Shown: positions 45,188-55,193 of the stretch, one piece after another | Position numbering within the stretch: the first letter of the stretch is position 1 | Layout of the letters: each line of letters starts with the position of its first letter | Origin: Pseudomonas amygdali | Lineage (GTDB): Bacteria > Pseudomonadota > Gammaproteobacteria > Pseudomonadales > Pseudomonadaceae | NCBI RefSeq assembly: GCF_002699855.1 | Contig: NZ_LKBW01000046.1 | Location: 1 to 64,000, forward strand | Length of the DNA stretch: 64,000 bases | Direction: 5' to 3' | Program-made: the position numbers and the translations under genes | The notes under the pieces: generated by a model | The model's input: the letters and a program-made list of their open reading frames with translations, nothing else | Told to the model about the DNA's origin: nothing | Databases searched by the model: none

Positions 45188-46408
45188 ATGCAGCTTATCG
45201 ACAAGCTCAGCATTCTGGCGGACGCCGCCAAGTACGATGCGTCGTGCGCCAGCAGTGGAGCACCCAAGCGCAGCTCGCAGGACAAATCCGGTCTGGGTTC
45301 CACCAACGGCATGGGCATCTGCCATAGCTATACGCCGGATGGCCGTTGCGTGTCGCTGCTGAAAATCCTGTTGACCAATTTCTGCTTTTACGACTGCCAG
45401 TACTGCGTCAACCGCCGCTCCAGCGACGTGCCCCGTGCGCGCTTCACGCCCGAAGAAGTGGTCACCTTGACGCTGGACTTCTATCGTCGCAATTGCGTCA
45501 GCGGGCTGTTTTTGAGTTCCGGGATCATTCGCTCTGCGGACTACACCATGGAGCAACTGGTCGAGGTCGCCCGGTTGTTGCGCGAGGTGCACGAGTTTCG
45601 CGGTTATATCCACCTCAAGACCATCCCCGACGCCGATCCGGCGCTGATCGAAAAAGCCGGTCGCTATGCCGACCGCCTCAGCGTCAATATCGAGCTGCCG
45701 ACCGACCTGAGCCTGCAAACCCTTGCACCGGAAAAAGACGTCGCGTCGATCAAACAGGCCATGCAAACCATTTACACCGGCGAGCAAACCGTGCGCAACG
45801 AGCCGCGATCGCCGCGCTTTGCCCCGGCCGGGCAAAGCACGCAAATGATCGTCGGTGCCGACGCTACCGACGACAGCACCATCCTGCACAGCGCGCAGTC
45901 GCTGTACAGCAACTTCAAACTGCGCCGGGTCTACTATTCAGCGTTCAGCCCAATCCCCAACAGCCCCAACAGTGTGCCACTGGCTGCACCGCCGCTGATG
46001 CGCGAGCACCGGCTGTATCAGGCCGACTTCCTTTTGCGCGGCTACGGTTTTACTGCAGGTGAATTGCTCAGCGGCCCCGGTGACCTGGCGCTGGACATTG
46101 ACCCCAAGCTGGCCTGGGCGCTGGGCAACCGGCAGGTGTTTCCGCTGGACCTGAACAAGGCCGACGCGGCGCTGATTGCCCGGGTGCCAGGCATCGGCAT
46201 TCGTACCACCCAGCGGCTGGTCGAGCTGCGCGGGCAGCGGCGTATCCGCTACGAAGACCTCACCCGCATGCGCTGCATACTGGCCAAGGCCAAGCCGTTT
46301 ATCATTACCAGCGATTACCACCCGCCGCATGCGGAAACCACCAGCGAATTTCTGCATCACCAGTTGCGTGACCGGCCGCAGCCTCAGCAAATGGGGCTGT
46401 GGGGATGA
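45188..46408 (+). CDS. Radical SAM putative DNA modification/repair protein (UDG-linked family)
   Basis: 406 residues. The radical SAM [4Fe-4S] motif is CFYDCQYC (residues about 68-75, Cys-x3-Cys-x2-Cys). The C-terminus has a helix-hairpin-helix DNA-binding motif (LIARVPGIGIRTTQRLVEL). This combination defines the radical SAM family linked to uracil-DNA-glycosylase-like partners (TIGR03916). The reaction is unknown, but a role in DNA repair is expected. A LexA box precedes it, and the partner gene overlaps by 4 bases. Confidence 0.9.
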   Translation: MQLIDKLSILADAAKYDASCASSGAPKRSSQDKSGLGSTNGMGICHSYTPDGRCVSLLKILLTNFCFYDCQYCVNRRSSDVPRARFTPEEVVTLTLDFYRRNCVSGLFLSSGIIRSADYTMEQLVEVARLLREVHEFRGYIHLKTIPDADPALIEKAGRYADRLSVNIELPTDLSLQTLAPEKDVASIKQAMQTIYTGEQTVRNEPRSPRFAPAGQSTQMIVGADATDDSTILHSAQSLYSNFKLRRVYYSAFSPIPNSPNSVPLAAPPLMREHRLYQADFLLRGYGFTAGELLSGPGDLALDIDPKLAWALGNRQVFPLDLNKADAALIARVPGIGIRTTQRLVELRGQRRIRYEDLTRMRCILAKAKPFIITSDYHPPHAETTSEFLHHQLRDRPQPQQMGLWG

Positions 46409-47244
46409 TCTGTCTGGACTGCGACGACCTGTTCGGCACCTGGCGGCAACAGGCACGCTGGCTGCTGAGCCATGAGATCGACCCCAGCCAGGTCAGCTGG
46501 AAGTCACCGGACGCCGCCGACCTGTTTGGCAGCGAAGAAGAATACCCGCAGGAACAGGGCCCCTTTCAGGGCCGGGTTCCGCTGAAATTGGTGCAACTGC
46601 TGGAAAGCGCCTCGCGCTACCGGGGCGATCAGCGCTGGAGCCTGTTGTACGAAGTGCTGTGGCGCGTCACCCACGGTGATCGCACGGCCATGATGGCCGG
46701 CGACAAACTCGGCAGCGAGCTGCACCGTCGTCTCAAGTCGGTCAGACGTGAGGCGCATCATCTGCACGCGTTTCTACGTTTTGTCGCCTTGCCGCCTGTC
46801 GCTGATGACGCGGCCATCATGCGCCCGCAGTACGTGGCCTGGCATGAGCCGGCGCACGATATTCTGCTCAGTGCCAGTGAGCATTTCATCGGCCGCATGG
46901 GCCAGCACCGCTGGATGATCGCTACCCCTCAGGACGGCGTGTATTACGACGGCAAACAGTTGATCCACGAGCGCCGCTGCCCTGAAACGTGGCAGACCAT
47001 GGCTCGGCAGGTCGAAGACCCGCATGGCGAGTTGTGGCTCACCTATTACAGCCACATCTTCAATCCTGCACGCCTGAACCCCAAAGTCATGGAGGGCCAC
47101 TTCCCTTCGCGCTTCTGGAAGAATCTGCCCGAAGGCCCTTTGATTCCAGCGCTCATCACCCAGGCCCGGACTGGCAAACAACGCGACGGCCAGGCCAGCG
47201 ATATCGCCGCCAGACGTGGCAAAAAGATTGCGCACAGGGATTGA
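46405..47244 (+). CDS. Partner of the radical-SAM repair protein (TIGR03915-like)
   Basis: 279 residues, soluble. Motifs include YEVLWRVTHGDR, KSVRREAHHLHAFLRF, YVAWHEPAHDILLSASEHFIG (in part), FIGRMGQHRWMIATPQDGVYY and NPARLNPKVMEGHFPSRFW. This is the family always found beside the radical SAM protein. In many relatives it is fused to a uracil-DNA-glycosylase-type domain; here it ends in a short basic tail without one. The ATG overlaps the upstream stop, so both are made together under SOS control. Confidence 0.82.
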   Translation: MICLDCDDLFGTWRQQARWLLSHEIDPSQVSWKSPDAADLFGSEEEYPQEQGPFQGRVPLKLVQLLESASRYRGDQRWSLLYEVLWRVTHGDRTAMMAGDKLGSELHRRLKSVRREAHHLHAFLRFVALPPVADDAAIMRPQYVAWHEPAHDILLSASEHFIGRMGQHRWMIATPQDGVYYDGKQLIHERRCPETWQTMARQVEDPHGELWLTYYSHIFNPARLNPKVMEGHFPSRFWKNLPEGPLIPALITQARTGKQRDGQASDIAARRGKKIAHRD

Positions 47245-47312
47245 GTCTTTCGCTCTCGGGCTCTTGTTACCCGGTATTCCGTGCTCTAGGTGTTGTCTAT
47301 GACGACAAGCGC

Positions 47313-48155
47313 CTAAAGCGAAACGCGCCCTTCAATGCAGGTAACCGTCGAGCCGCCCACCCAGATATCCTCACCTACACGCTGAATAGAGACTCGCCCC
47401 TTGCGGCCGAGCACGGTGCCTTGGCTGACGATGTAATTGTCCGGTGCCAGCCCCTCTTCCAGAAACCAGCGAGCGATTCCGGCATTGAGGCTGCCGGTCA
47501 CCGGGTCTTCCGCCATACCGTCGCCCGGGATAAAGGCACGCACTTCAAATTGCGCCTCATCCCCATCGACTGCCGGGTCCCATGGCGCAACGACGCCGAG
47601 TATCAGGCCGCTCAATAGTGTGTAATCCGGCTGCAAGCTCAGAACACTGGCGCGATCTGCCAGCCTGAAGGCGACCCAACCCGGGCCGTTATCCACCCAG
47701 CGCGCATCCAGAATCTCACCCGCACCCAGCTTCATACCGATGCGGATCTGCTCGATCAATTCAGGGTCTACCTCGCCCGAACGCAACAAAGGCGGCGCAG
47801 TGAATGCCAGCCCGCTGCCCTCGCGACGAATGCGCACCAGACCGATCCCGCACTCCTGGATAATTTCCTCACCCTGCGCCGCGCCACCGCTTTCGAGCCA
47901 GGCGTGACAGCTGCCCAAGGTGGGATGCCCAGCGAAAGGCAGCTCTTCAAGTGTGGTGAAGATACGCACACGATAGTCGGCACGCGGGTCTGTCGGTTTG
48001 AGCAGAAACGTGGTTTCACTCAGGTTGGTCCAGCGTGCAAAGGCGGCCATCTGTTCATCACTCAGCCCGTCCGCGCCCAGCACCACCGCCAGCGGATTAC
48101 CGAGCAAAGGCTGATCGCTGAACACATCCAGTTGTTTGAAATGAAACGAGCGCAT
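47313..48155 (-). CDS. PhzF-family isomerase-like protein
   Basis: 280 residues: FKQLDVFSDQPLLGNPLAVV at the N-terminus, LSETTFLL (catalytic Glu45-like position), ELPFAGHPTLGSCHAWLE, and the C-terminal GMAEDPVTGSLNAGIARWFL. The family includes PhzF of phenazine synthesis, but most members, as here, stand alone and have unknown substrates. No other phenazine gene is nearby. It is divergent from the Sir2 gene. Confidence 0.88.
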   Translation of the reverse strand: MRSFHFKQLDVFSDQPLLGNPLAVVLGADGLSDEQMAAFARWTNLSETTFLLKPTDPRADYRVRIFTTLEELPFAGHPTLGSCHAWLESGGAAQGEEIIQECGIGLVRIRREGSGLAFTAPPLLRSGEVDPELIEQIRIGMKLGAGEILDARWVDNGPGWVAFRLADRASVLSLQPDYTLLSGLILGVVAPWDPAVDGDEAQFEVRAFIPGDGMAEDPVTGSLNAGIARWFLEEGLAPDNYIVSQGTVLGRKGRVSIQRVGEDIWVGGSTVTCIEGRVSL

Positions 48156-48320
48156 CTGAGCTTCCTTGGCAAGGTGTTAAAGAACCAAGGTTGCCACGCA
48201 CGCCACCGGGTAGACAACGGTCTATTGAACCAACGCTCGCCTTGGCCCCTCACAGCTCGCACTCGCCTGCTAATCTGGCAGACACAGGTCCGGATAACAT
48301 GAGTCATTCGAGGTTTGAAG

Positions 48321-49166
48321 ATGCTGGACACTACAACCTACAGTCAGCTCGAAACACTTTGCGAGACAATGACCGGCAAGTCCTTTCTGGTCGTCACCGG
48401 CGCAGGTATCAGCACCGCGTCCGGCATTCCGGACTACCGCGACAAGGACGGCGTCCGGCGTGGCAAACAGCCGATGATGTATCAGGAGTTTGTCGGCAAC
48501 CCCGCTGCGCGCCAACGTTACTGGGCGCGGGCGATGCTGGGCTGGCCGCGTATTCGCGCGGCGCAGGCCAATGCCGCGCATCGGGCACTGGCTGCATTGC
48601 AGGTTGAAAATGCCATCAGCGGACTGATCACCCAGAACGTTGATGCACTGCACAGTCAGGCCGGAAGCCAGGACGTCATCGAGCTGCACGGCAGCCTGCA
48701 CCGTGTACTGTGCCTGGATTGTCAGCAACGCAGCGAGCGGGCGGATATTCAAGAGCAGATGCTGGAGCAAAACCCCTATCTGCTAGGCGTCGATGCCAAA
48801 CAGGCACCCGATGGCGATACCCTGCTGGATCCGGCTTTCGAGACCGGTTTCAAGGTGCCCCGCTGCCCGCATTGCGAGGGCGACAGACTCAAGCCGGACG
48901 TTGTGTTCTTTGGTGAGAACGTCGCGCCGCAGACCGCTGCCAAGGCAACGTCGAGTGTCGAACAGGCGGAAGGCTTGCTGGTGGTTGGCACGTCATTGAT
49001 GGCCTGGTCGGCGTTCCGCCTGTGCAAGGCAATGGTCGAACAGGGCAAACCGGTCATCGCCATCAACCACGGCAAGACCCGCGCGGACGAATTGCTTGAA
49101 ATGAAGATCGAAGCATCATGCGAGCAGGTACTGCCGTGGATCGCCGAGCAGCTCGGCGCGCGTTAG
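48321..49166 (+). CDS. Sir2-family NAD-dependent protein deacylase
   Basis: 281 residues. NAD-binding motifs [18 protein letters not shown] and [21 protein letters not shown] (catalytic His). Four zinc-binding Cys come from CLDC and [22 protein letters not shown] and [12 protein letters not shown] close the Rossmann fold. The ATG 48321 follows GAGG. The stop overlaps the convergent polB stop by 3 bases. Confidence 0.92.
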   Translation: MLDTTTYSQLETLCETMTGKSFLVVTGAGISTASGIPDYRDKDGVRRGKQPMMYQEFVGNPAARQRYWARAMLGWPRIRAAQANAAHRALAALQVENAISGLITQNVDALHSQAGSQDVIELHGSLHRVLCLDCQQRSERADIQEQMLEQNPYLLGVDAKQAPDGDTLLDPAFETGFKVPRCPHCEGDRLKPDVVFFGENVAPQTAAKATSSVEQAEGLLVVGTSLMAWSAFRLCKAMVEQGKPVIAINHGKTRADELLEMKIEASCEQVLPWIAEQLGAR

Positions 49167-51526
49167 AACAACCCTAATTGCCCGCCGATCAGCGTGCTGA
49201 AATCATCGTCGACAAACGGCAGGATCGCATCAGCCAGTGGTTGTAACTGGCGAGTCACGTAATGGTCGTAGTCAATCGGCGCGTGACGAATCTCCAGAGG
49301 TTCCGGTCCGGCAGTGGTCATCACGTAGCTGATCCAGCCGCCGCTCTGGTATTGACGCGGACGACCCTGCTGATCGTTGTATTCATCGGCGAGCCTCGCG
49401 GCGCGCACGTGGGGCGGCACGTTGCGCTGATAATCATCGAGCTTGCGGCGCAAGCGCTTGCGGTAGATCAACAGGTCATCCAGCTCGCCTGACAGGGTGC
49501 GCTGCACGTAGTCACGAACATAATCCTGATACGGCTGGCGCTTGAAGATGCGCAGGTATAGCTCCTGCTGAAACTGCTGAGCCAGCGGCGACCAGTCGGT
49601 GCGCACGGTTTCCAGGCCCTTGTAGACCATCTCCTCGGAACCGTCAGCGCGAGTGACCAGTCCGGCGTAGCGTTTCTTGCTGCCCTCCTCCGCGCCGCGC
49701 ACGGTTGGCATCAGGAAGCGGCGAAAATGCGTTTCGTATTGCAGCTCCAGCGCGCTATGCAAGCCATATTCATTGTGCAGGTGCTCGCGCCACCACTGGT
49801 TGACCTGTTGCACCAGCGTCTTGCCGATGCTTGCCGCTTCTTCCTGCCCGTGAGGACGGCCCAGCCAGACAAACGTCGAGTCGGTATCGCCGTAGATTAC
49901 GGTATAGCCCTGTGCCTGGATGAGGTCGCGGGTCTTGAGCATGATTTCATGCCCGCGCAAGGTGATCGATGAGGCCAGCCGCGGATCGAAGAACCGGCAG
50001 CCACTTGACCCCAGCACGCCGTAGAAGGCATTCATGATGATTTTCAGGGCCTGGGACAACGGCGCATTGTGCTCGCGCTTGGCGGTCTCCCGACCTTGCC
50101 ACACACGTTCCACGATCGCTGGCAGGCTATGACGGGTGCGAGAAAAGCGCGCGCCGCGAAAGCCTGGCACCGACGCGCTGTCCTCGGGATGACGCATGCC
50201 TTCGATCAACCCCACCGGGTCGATGAGAAAGGTTCGAATGATCGACGGATAAAGGCTCTTGTAGTCCAGCACCAGCACCGACTCATAGAGCCCCGGCTGG
50301 GAATCCATCACAAAACCACCGGGGCTTGCCTCCGGCATGCGCTCGCCCAGATTGGGCGCGACGAAGCCCTGGCGGTGCATCAGCGGAATGTACAGATGGC
50401 AGAACGCGGCCACCGAACCACCGCTGCGGTCAGCGGGCAGGCCCGTTACGGTGGCTCGTTCAAGCAGAAAGGTCAGCAACTGGGTCTTGGCGAAAATGCG
50501 CGTCACCAGCTCGCAATCCTTGATGTTGTAACGCGCCAGCGCAGGCTTGTCCTCGGCGAACATGCGGTTGATTTCGTCCATGCGCTGGTAAGGCGTATCA
50601 ATGGCCTTGCCCTCGCCCAGCAGGGTCTGCGCGACATTCTCGAGACTGAACGACGGAAAGCTCCAGGTCGCGGAACGCAAGGCCTCGATCCCGTCGATGA
50701 TCAGCCGCCCGCTCACCTCAGCAAAAAAATGATTGTTACGGCTGCCATGCTCCCGCCAGCCCATTGCTTCACCGCCACGCCCGAGCCGCAATGGCACTTG
50801 CAGGCGCTGGGCATGTTCATGCAAAACCCGCAGGTCGAACTGCACGACGTTCCAGCCGATGATTGCGTCAGGATCGTGCAACGCCAGCCAGCCATTCAGG
50901 CACTCCAGCAACTGCGCGCGGGTATCGCAATAATCGAGCTGAAAATTCAGCTCCTCGTCGCCGCCATTGGGTGGCCCCAACATGTACACCTGGCGCTGAC
51001 CACAGCCCTCCAGCGCGATCGAATACAGCTCGCCACGTGCCGTGGTTTCGATATCGAGCGACGCCAGCTTCAGGCTGGGACGGTAATCGGGTGCCGGCCT
51101 GATTTGCGCGTCGCAAAGCACGCCCTCGGCATCCGGCGTACCACTGAATTGCACTGGCGCGGTGATGAAGCGCTCCATCAGATAGCGCTCAGGCGGGCGA
51201 ATGTCTGCCTCGTAAACATCGACATTGCCTCTACGCAGCAGTTTTTCGATGTTCATCAACTGGCGGTGCTGCTGGCAATACACACCGAGCACAGGTCGAT
51301 GACGAAAATCGCAAAGTTCCAGCGGACGCAATTCCACCCCGCGCTCGGTACGCAACAGCGACCGCGCACGCTCGCCCTGCTCGGCAGGAATAAAGGCGAC
51401 AGAGGGCTGGCAAGGCAGGCGAATATGGCGAGGACCCTGATCGGTAGCCAACCAGAAGTCGACCTCGGCCCCGGCGGGCGTATCTTGCCAGTGCCGACTC
51501 AGGATGAAGCCCTGCTGTAAATCCAA
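49163..51526 (-). CDS. polB: DNA polymerase II (family B)
   Basis: 787 residues, full length. Exonuclease motif [21 protein letters not shown] with Asp-Ile-Glu; polymerase motifs [16 protein letters not shown] (motif A), [16 protein letters not shown] (motif B) and [13 protein letters not shown] (motif C). It restarts replication and bypasses some lesions. In E. coli polB is under SOS control; I found no clear LexA box in the 222 bases upstream here. It is divergent from the CBS gene. Confidence 0.94.
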   Translation of the reverse strand: MDLQQGFILSRHWQDTPAGAEVDFWLATDQGPRHIRLPCQPSVAFIPAEQGERARSLLRTERGVELRPLELCDFRHRPVLGVYCQQHRQLMNIEKLLRRGNVDVYEADIRPPERYLMERFITAPVQFSGTPDAEGVLCDAQIRPAPDYRPSLKLASLDIETTARGELYSIALEGCGQRQVYMLGPPNGGDEELNFQLDYCDTRAQLLECLNGWLALHDPDAIIGWNVVQFDLRVLHEHAQRLQVPLRLGRGGEAMGWREHGSRNNHFFAEVSGRLIIDGIEALRSATWSFPSFSLENVAQTLLGEGKAIDTPYQRMDEINRMFAEDKPALARYNIKDCELVTRIFAKTQLLTFLLERATVTGLPADRSGGSVAAFCHLYIPLMHRQGFVAPNLGERMPEASPGGFVMDSQPGLYESVLVLDYKSLYPSIIRTFLIDPVGLIEGMRHPEDSASVPGFRGARFSRTRHSLPAIVERVWQGRETAKREHNAPLSQALKIIMNAFYGVLGSSGCRFFDPRLASSITLRGHEIMLKTRDLIQAQGYTVIYGDTDSTFVWLGRPHGQEEAASIGKTLVQQVNQWWREHLHNEYGLHSALELQYETHFRRFLMPTVRGAEEGSKKRYAGLVTRADGSEEMVYKGLETVRTDWSPLAQQFQQELYLRIFKRQPYQDYVRDYVQRTLSGELDDLLIYRKRLRRKLDDYQRNVPPHVRAARLADEYNDQQGRPRQYQSGGWISYVMTTAGPEPLEIRHAPIDYDHYVTRQLQPLADAILPFVDDDFSTLIGGQLGLF

Positions 51527-51691
51527 CGCTGCTACCTCGACCGCATGGCGAAACCGTTGATTCTACTTGGCTGTGAGGTCAAGCGCGCGGTCGACAGTCG
51601 AATTCAGGCCATTTTCAGGCGCTGTCAATTAATTGCGTCTATGCCCTTTATCCCTATTTATTTGTTGCTCGATTCTGCGCGCTGCACGATT

Positions 51692-51719
51692 CTGTAGTGC
51701 GCCTGAAAATGCACTACAG
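51692..51719. promoter_or_regulatory. Inverted repeat upstream of the CBS-domain gene
   Basis: CTGTAGTGC / GCACTACAG, perfect 9-bp arms with a 10-base spacer. It lies 29 bases upstream of the CBS gene start. It could be an operator or a leader hairpin; it is not a LexA box. Confidence 0.4.
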
Positions 51720-51748
51720 TCTTACAGGTCCCGATCACGGAGAGCACC

Positions 51749-52189
51749 ATGAAAACCGTCGCCCAACTACTGAAATTGAAAGACCTGCAAAACCAGCAAG
51801 TGCATACCATCGGCCCGGACCAAATGGTGCTCGATGCGCTCAGGCTGATGGCGGAAAAGAACATCGGTGCGCTGCCGGTGGTCGAGGGCAACGTGGTGGT
51901 CGGCGTCGTCAGTGAGCGCGACTATGCACGCAAGGTGATCCTCAAGGGGCGCTCCTCGGTGGGCACGCCGGTCAGAGAAATCATGAGCAACAAAGTCATT
52001 ACCGTCGACTCGCAACAGAGCGTCGAAGCGTGCATGGGGATCATGACCGACAGCCATCTGCGCCATCTGCCGGTCGTGGAAGACGGTCAGCTGCTGGGCC
52101 TGCTGTCGATCGGCGACCTGGTGAAGGAAGCCATTGCCGAACAGGCCAGTCTCATTCAGCAGCTTGAGCAGTACATTCGCGGCGAGTGA
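51749..52189 (+). CDS. Two-CBS-domain protein
   Basis: 146 residues consisting of two CBS repeats: VLDALRLMAEKNIGALPVVE with GVVSERDYARKVIL, and VEACMGIMTDSHLRHLPVVE with LLGLLSIGDLVKEAI. Stand-alone CBS pairs sense adenine nucleotides. The pattern ISERDYARKV is common to proteobacterial stress-associated CBS proteins. No partner enzyme is adjacent. Confidence 0.9.
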   Translation: MKTVAQLLKLKDLQNQQVHTIGPDQMVLDALRLMAEKNIGALPVVEGNVVVGVVSERDYARKVILKGRSSVGTPVREIMSNKVITVDSQQSVEACMGIMTDSHLRHLPVVEDGQLLGLLSIGDLVKEAIAEQASLIQQLEQYIRGE

Positions 52190-52242
52190 GCCGAACGGCA
52201 CGCCAGGCGCAGCGCGCGATTACCCCACGCTGCGCCGGTCAC

Positions 52243-52788
52243 TCAGTCATCCAGCGTCTTGCCAGGTGCCCCGCCCTTGACTGGTTTGGCGGGTTTTTCG
52301 GCCGGTGCAGGCTTGGCCTCTGGTTCTGGTGGTGGCGCGGATGCCTCTTTCTCGCGCATTGGCATCTGGTCGATGGTGGCGAAGATCTCCTTAAGGTCTA
52401 CCGATTCTGACTTGCCGATAGTCTTGTCGATCTTTTTCTCGCCGTCCTTGCCCACCAGAATGACCTTGGTACCGACACCCGCGCCCAGCTTCAATTCACG
52501 AATCAAGGCCATGGTCGACTGGGGGTCCATGCTCTTGCCGTCACGCTCGCCGATAGTGTTCACCACCGTGAACAGCACCATATTGCGCTCTGTGAAGTCT
52601 TTATGATTGGCAGACTCCTTCAGCGCATCCTTCAGGTGGCTCAGCGCCGGATCAGCCGGGCTGGGTGCGATGATGATCAGCGGGCGCGACTTGCCGCGCT
52701 CCTGGGCCAAAGGGCCATCGCTGTCAGCGGCAAGTGCTGTACCGGCAGCGACAAGCAGGGTGGCGAGGGTCAGGGACCGGATTAACAT
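52243..52788 (-). CDS. Exported DUF4174-like protein
   Basis: 181 residues with a signal peptide ending AAGTALAAD. The middle (PLIIIAPSPADPALSHLKDA ... MVLFTVVNTIG ... TKVILVGKDGEKKIDKT) is a thioredoxin-like fold of the DUF4174 type but without a CxxC motif. The C-terminus is Pro/Ala/Lys-rich and disordered. Periplasmic; function unknown. Confidence 0.8.
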   Translation of the reverse strand: MLIRSLTLATLLVAAGTALAADSDGPLAQERGKSRPLIIIAPSPADPALSHLKDALKESANHKDFTERNMVLFTVVNTIGERDGKSMDPQSTMALIRELKLGAGVGTKVILVGKDGEKKIDKTIGKSESVDLKEIFATIDQMPMREKEASAPPPEPEAKPAPAEKPAKPVKGGAPGKTLDD

Positions 52789-52912
52789 GGTGGGCTCCTT
52801 TCAAATCCATTGGGTAGCCATCGCGCGCAGACATACGCGATGCTGAACTGTTCTACCGCATATGGGTCATCCCGGTACAGCCCGATGTAGTCCTTTTCCT
52901 TAATCCCTTGCT

Positions 52913-54115
52913 TCAGGCAGAGCGCTCAAGCGATTTGTAAAGGGCGCTGTCGAGGCTCGCCAGCAGGCCTTGAACGATCTGTTCCACCTCGGCAGCGTTC
53001 AGCACCAATGGCGGCAGAAGACGGATGACCTTACCGCGCGTGACGTTGATCAACAGGCCGTAGTCCTCGGCCGCGATCCGGGTAAACTCGGGTATGGCCT
53101 GCCGCAATTCGATACCGATCATCAGCCCGAGGCCACGAATCTCCAGCACCTGCGGGTGAGCGCCAAGCACGTTGCGCAGCCGCTCCAGCAAGCGGCTGCC
53201 TTGCAGGGCGGCGTTCTCCACCAAGGCCTGCTGTTCGATGATGTCGATCACCGTGCAGCCGACCCGACAGGCCAGCGGATTACCACCGAAGGTGCTGCCG
53301 TGGCTGCCGGGGGTGAACAATTGCGCCGCCCTGCCCCTTGCCAGACAGGCACCTATCGGCACACCGTTGCCCAAACCCTTGGCCAGGGTCATGACGTCCG
53401 GCACGATGCCCTCGTGCTGAAAGGCAAACCACTTGCCGGTCCGCCCCATGCCGGTCTGGATTTCGTCGAGCATCAACAGCCAGTCACGCCGCGTGCAGCG
53501 CTCCCTCAGCGCCTTGAGATACCCGGTTGGCGCAACCTGCGCGCCGCCTTCGCCTTGAATCGGCTCCACCAGTACTGCGGCAATGCGGTGCCCGTGAGTC
53601 ACGCAGACCTTGTCGAACGCCGCCAGATCGCCAAAGGGTACTTTGACGTAACCCCCCGGCAAGGTGCTGAAGCCCAGGCGCACAGCCGGTCCGTCGCTGG
53701 CCGACAGTGTGCCCAGCGTGCGGCCGTGAAAGGCGTTTTCCATGACCACCACCAAAGGCCGTTCGATGTACTTGTGCCAGCCGTGCAGGCGCGCCAGCTT
53801 CAGCGCAGTCTCGTTGGCCTCGGCACCGGAGTTATTGAAAAACACCCGATCCAGCCCCGACAAACCGGTCAGTTTCTGCGCCAGACGCTGCTGCCAGTCA
53901 ATGCTGTAAAGATTGGAAGTGTGCAACAGCAACCCCGCCTGATCCCGAATGGCCTCTACCAGCAGCGGATGCGAATGGCCGACATTGGTCACCGCCACGC
54001 CCGCCACAGCATCCAGGTATTGGCGCCCGCTCTGGTCCCACAGACGCGTGCCCAGGCCACGGGTGAAGCTCAGGGCCAGAGGTTGGTAAGTGCTCATCAG
54101 GCAGGCAGTGGTCAT
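52913..54115 (-). CDS. Class III aminotransferase, acetylornithine/ornithine-type
   Basis: 400 residues, PLP-dependent: [89 protein letters not shown] and the PLP Lys in [14 protein letters not shown]. It is close to ArgD/AstC enzymes, but its pairing with a divergent LysR gene rather than an arg operon suggests a paralogue with a specific catabolic or biosynthetic role. The substrate is uncertain. Confidence 0.88.
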   Translation of the reverse strand: MTTACLMSTYQPLALSFTRGLGTRLWDQSGRQYLDAVAGVAVTNVGHSHPLLVEAIRDQAGLLLHTSNLYSIDWQQRLAQKLTGLSGLDRVFFNNSGAEANETALKLARLHGWHKYIERPLVVVMENAFHGRTLGTLSASDGPAVRLGFSTLPGGYVKVPFGDLAAFDKVCVTHGHRIAAVLVEPIQGEGGAQVAPTGYLKALRERCTRRDWLLMLDEIQTGMGRTGKWFAFQHEGIVPDVMTLAKGLGNGVPIGACLARGRAAQLFTPGSHGSTFGGNPLACRVGCTVIDIIEQQALVENAALQGSRLLERLRNVLGAHPQVLEIRGLGLMIGIELRQAIPEFTRIAAEDYGLLINVTRGKVIRLLPPLVLNAAEVEQIVQGLLASLDSALYKSLERSA

Positions 54116-54218
54116 GACGTGAAGCTCCTTGGGTATGTTTCGGTTTTTGCAGTATCGTTAACCACTCCTTATGGATAAACAGTCAAATACTTCAATCATT
54201 TTAAAGCAGGGCTTGATA

Positions 54219-55124
54219 ATGGATTTGTTTCAGGCGATGCGTGTGTACGTAAAGGTGGTCGAAGCAGGCAGCCTGACGGCGGCAGCGCAGGCGTGTTCGA
54301 TTTCTACCACGATGGTTGGCAACCACCTGCGCGCACTGAAACAGCGCCTGGGCGTCAGCCTGTTGCAGCGCACCACTCGCCGTCAGCGCTTGACGGAATT
54401 CGGCACGGCGTATTACGAGCGTTGCCTTGAAGTGCTGGGGCTGGTGGCCGAGTCCGAGCAATTGGCCGAGCAGGCCCAGGGCGATCCCAGCGGCACATTG
54501 CGCATCACCGCGCCGCTGACGTTCGGTTCGGAAGTGCTGGCCCCGGCCCTTGCCGGGTTCTCGCTACGTTTTCCCGAGGTCAAACTTGATCTGGTGCTTA
54601 CCAACCAGCGTCTGGACATGATCGACAATGGTTTCGATATCGCCATACGCTTGGGGAACATCCCGCAATCCTCGCCACTGATTGCGCGCCCCATGCAGGA
54701 CTACACCCTGACCATCTGCGCTGCGCCGAGTTATCTGGCTCGTCATGGAACGCCTGCGCACCCCGAAGACCTTGGTGCGCACAATTGCCTGGCGTTCTCC
54801 TACCCGGCAGGAGACGAGTGGCGCACGGCTGGCACCCAATGGCGTATGACCGGCCCTGAAGGTGAAGTGCTGGTGGATGTCGACGGCTCGATGGTTGCCA
54901 ACACCTCTGCCGGTCTTTATCAGGCTGCGTGTGCTGGAATGGGTGTAGTGATGCTACCGGATGCGCTGGTTCAGCGAGACTTGCAGGAAGGCCGGCTGGT
55001 TGCGCTGCTGCCGGGCTATCACTTACCCAGACGACCGATGAACCTGCTGTATGTGCAGGATCGTTATCGGCTGCCTAAAGTGAGAAGTTTTGTAGAGTAC
55101 GCGATGGGGCTCTGGGGGCGGTAA
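54219..55124 (+). CDS. LysR-family transcriptional regulator
   Basis: 301 residues from ATG 54219. N-terminal winged helix (FQAMRVYVKVVEAGSLTAAA, then QRTTRRQRLTEFG) and a substrate-binding domain (GTLRITAPLTFGSEVLAPAL onward). It is divergent from the aminotransferase gene with about 100 bases between, so it probably regulates that gene. The extended frame back to 54171 lacks a ribosome site. Confidence 0.9.
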   Translation: MDLFQAMRVYVKVVEAGSLTAAAQACSISTTMVGNHLRALKQRLGVSLLQRTTRRQRLTEFGTAYYERCLEVLGLVAESEQLAEQAQGDPSGTLRITAPLTFGSEVLAPALAGFSLRFPEVKLDLVLTNQRLDMIDNGFDIAIRLGNIPQSSPLIARPMQDYTLTICAAPSYLARHGTPAHPEDLGAHNCLAFSYPAGDEWRTAGTQWRMTGPEGEVLVDVDGSMVANTSAGLYQAACAGMGVVMLPDALVQRDLQEGRLVALLPGYHLPRRPMNLLYVQDRYRLPKVRSFVEYAMGLWGR

Positions 55125-55193
55125 GCACTTACCGCCCAAATGTCATCCAACCGACGCCGGTGCGCGCGTTGCTGCCGCACCGGAGTTTGCCGG

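Noticed and set aside
51527-51748. Possible LexA box upstream of polB
   Set aside because: No CTG-N10-CAG was found in the 222-base region; the inverted repeat at 51692-51719 has different spacing.
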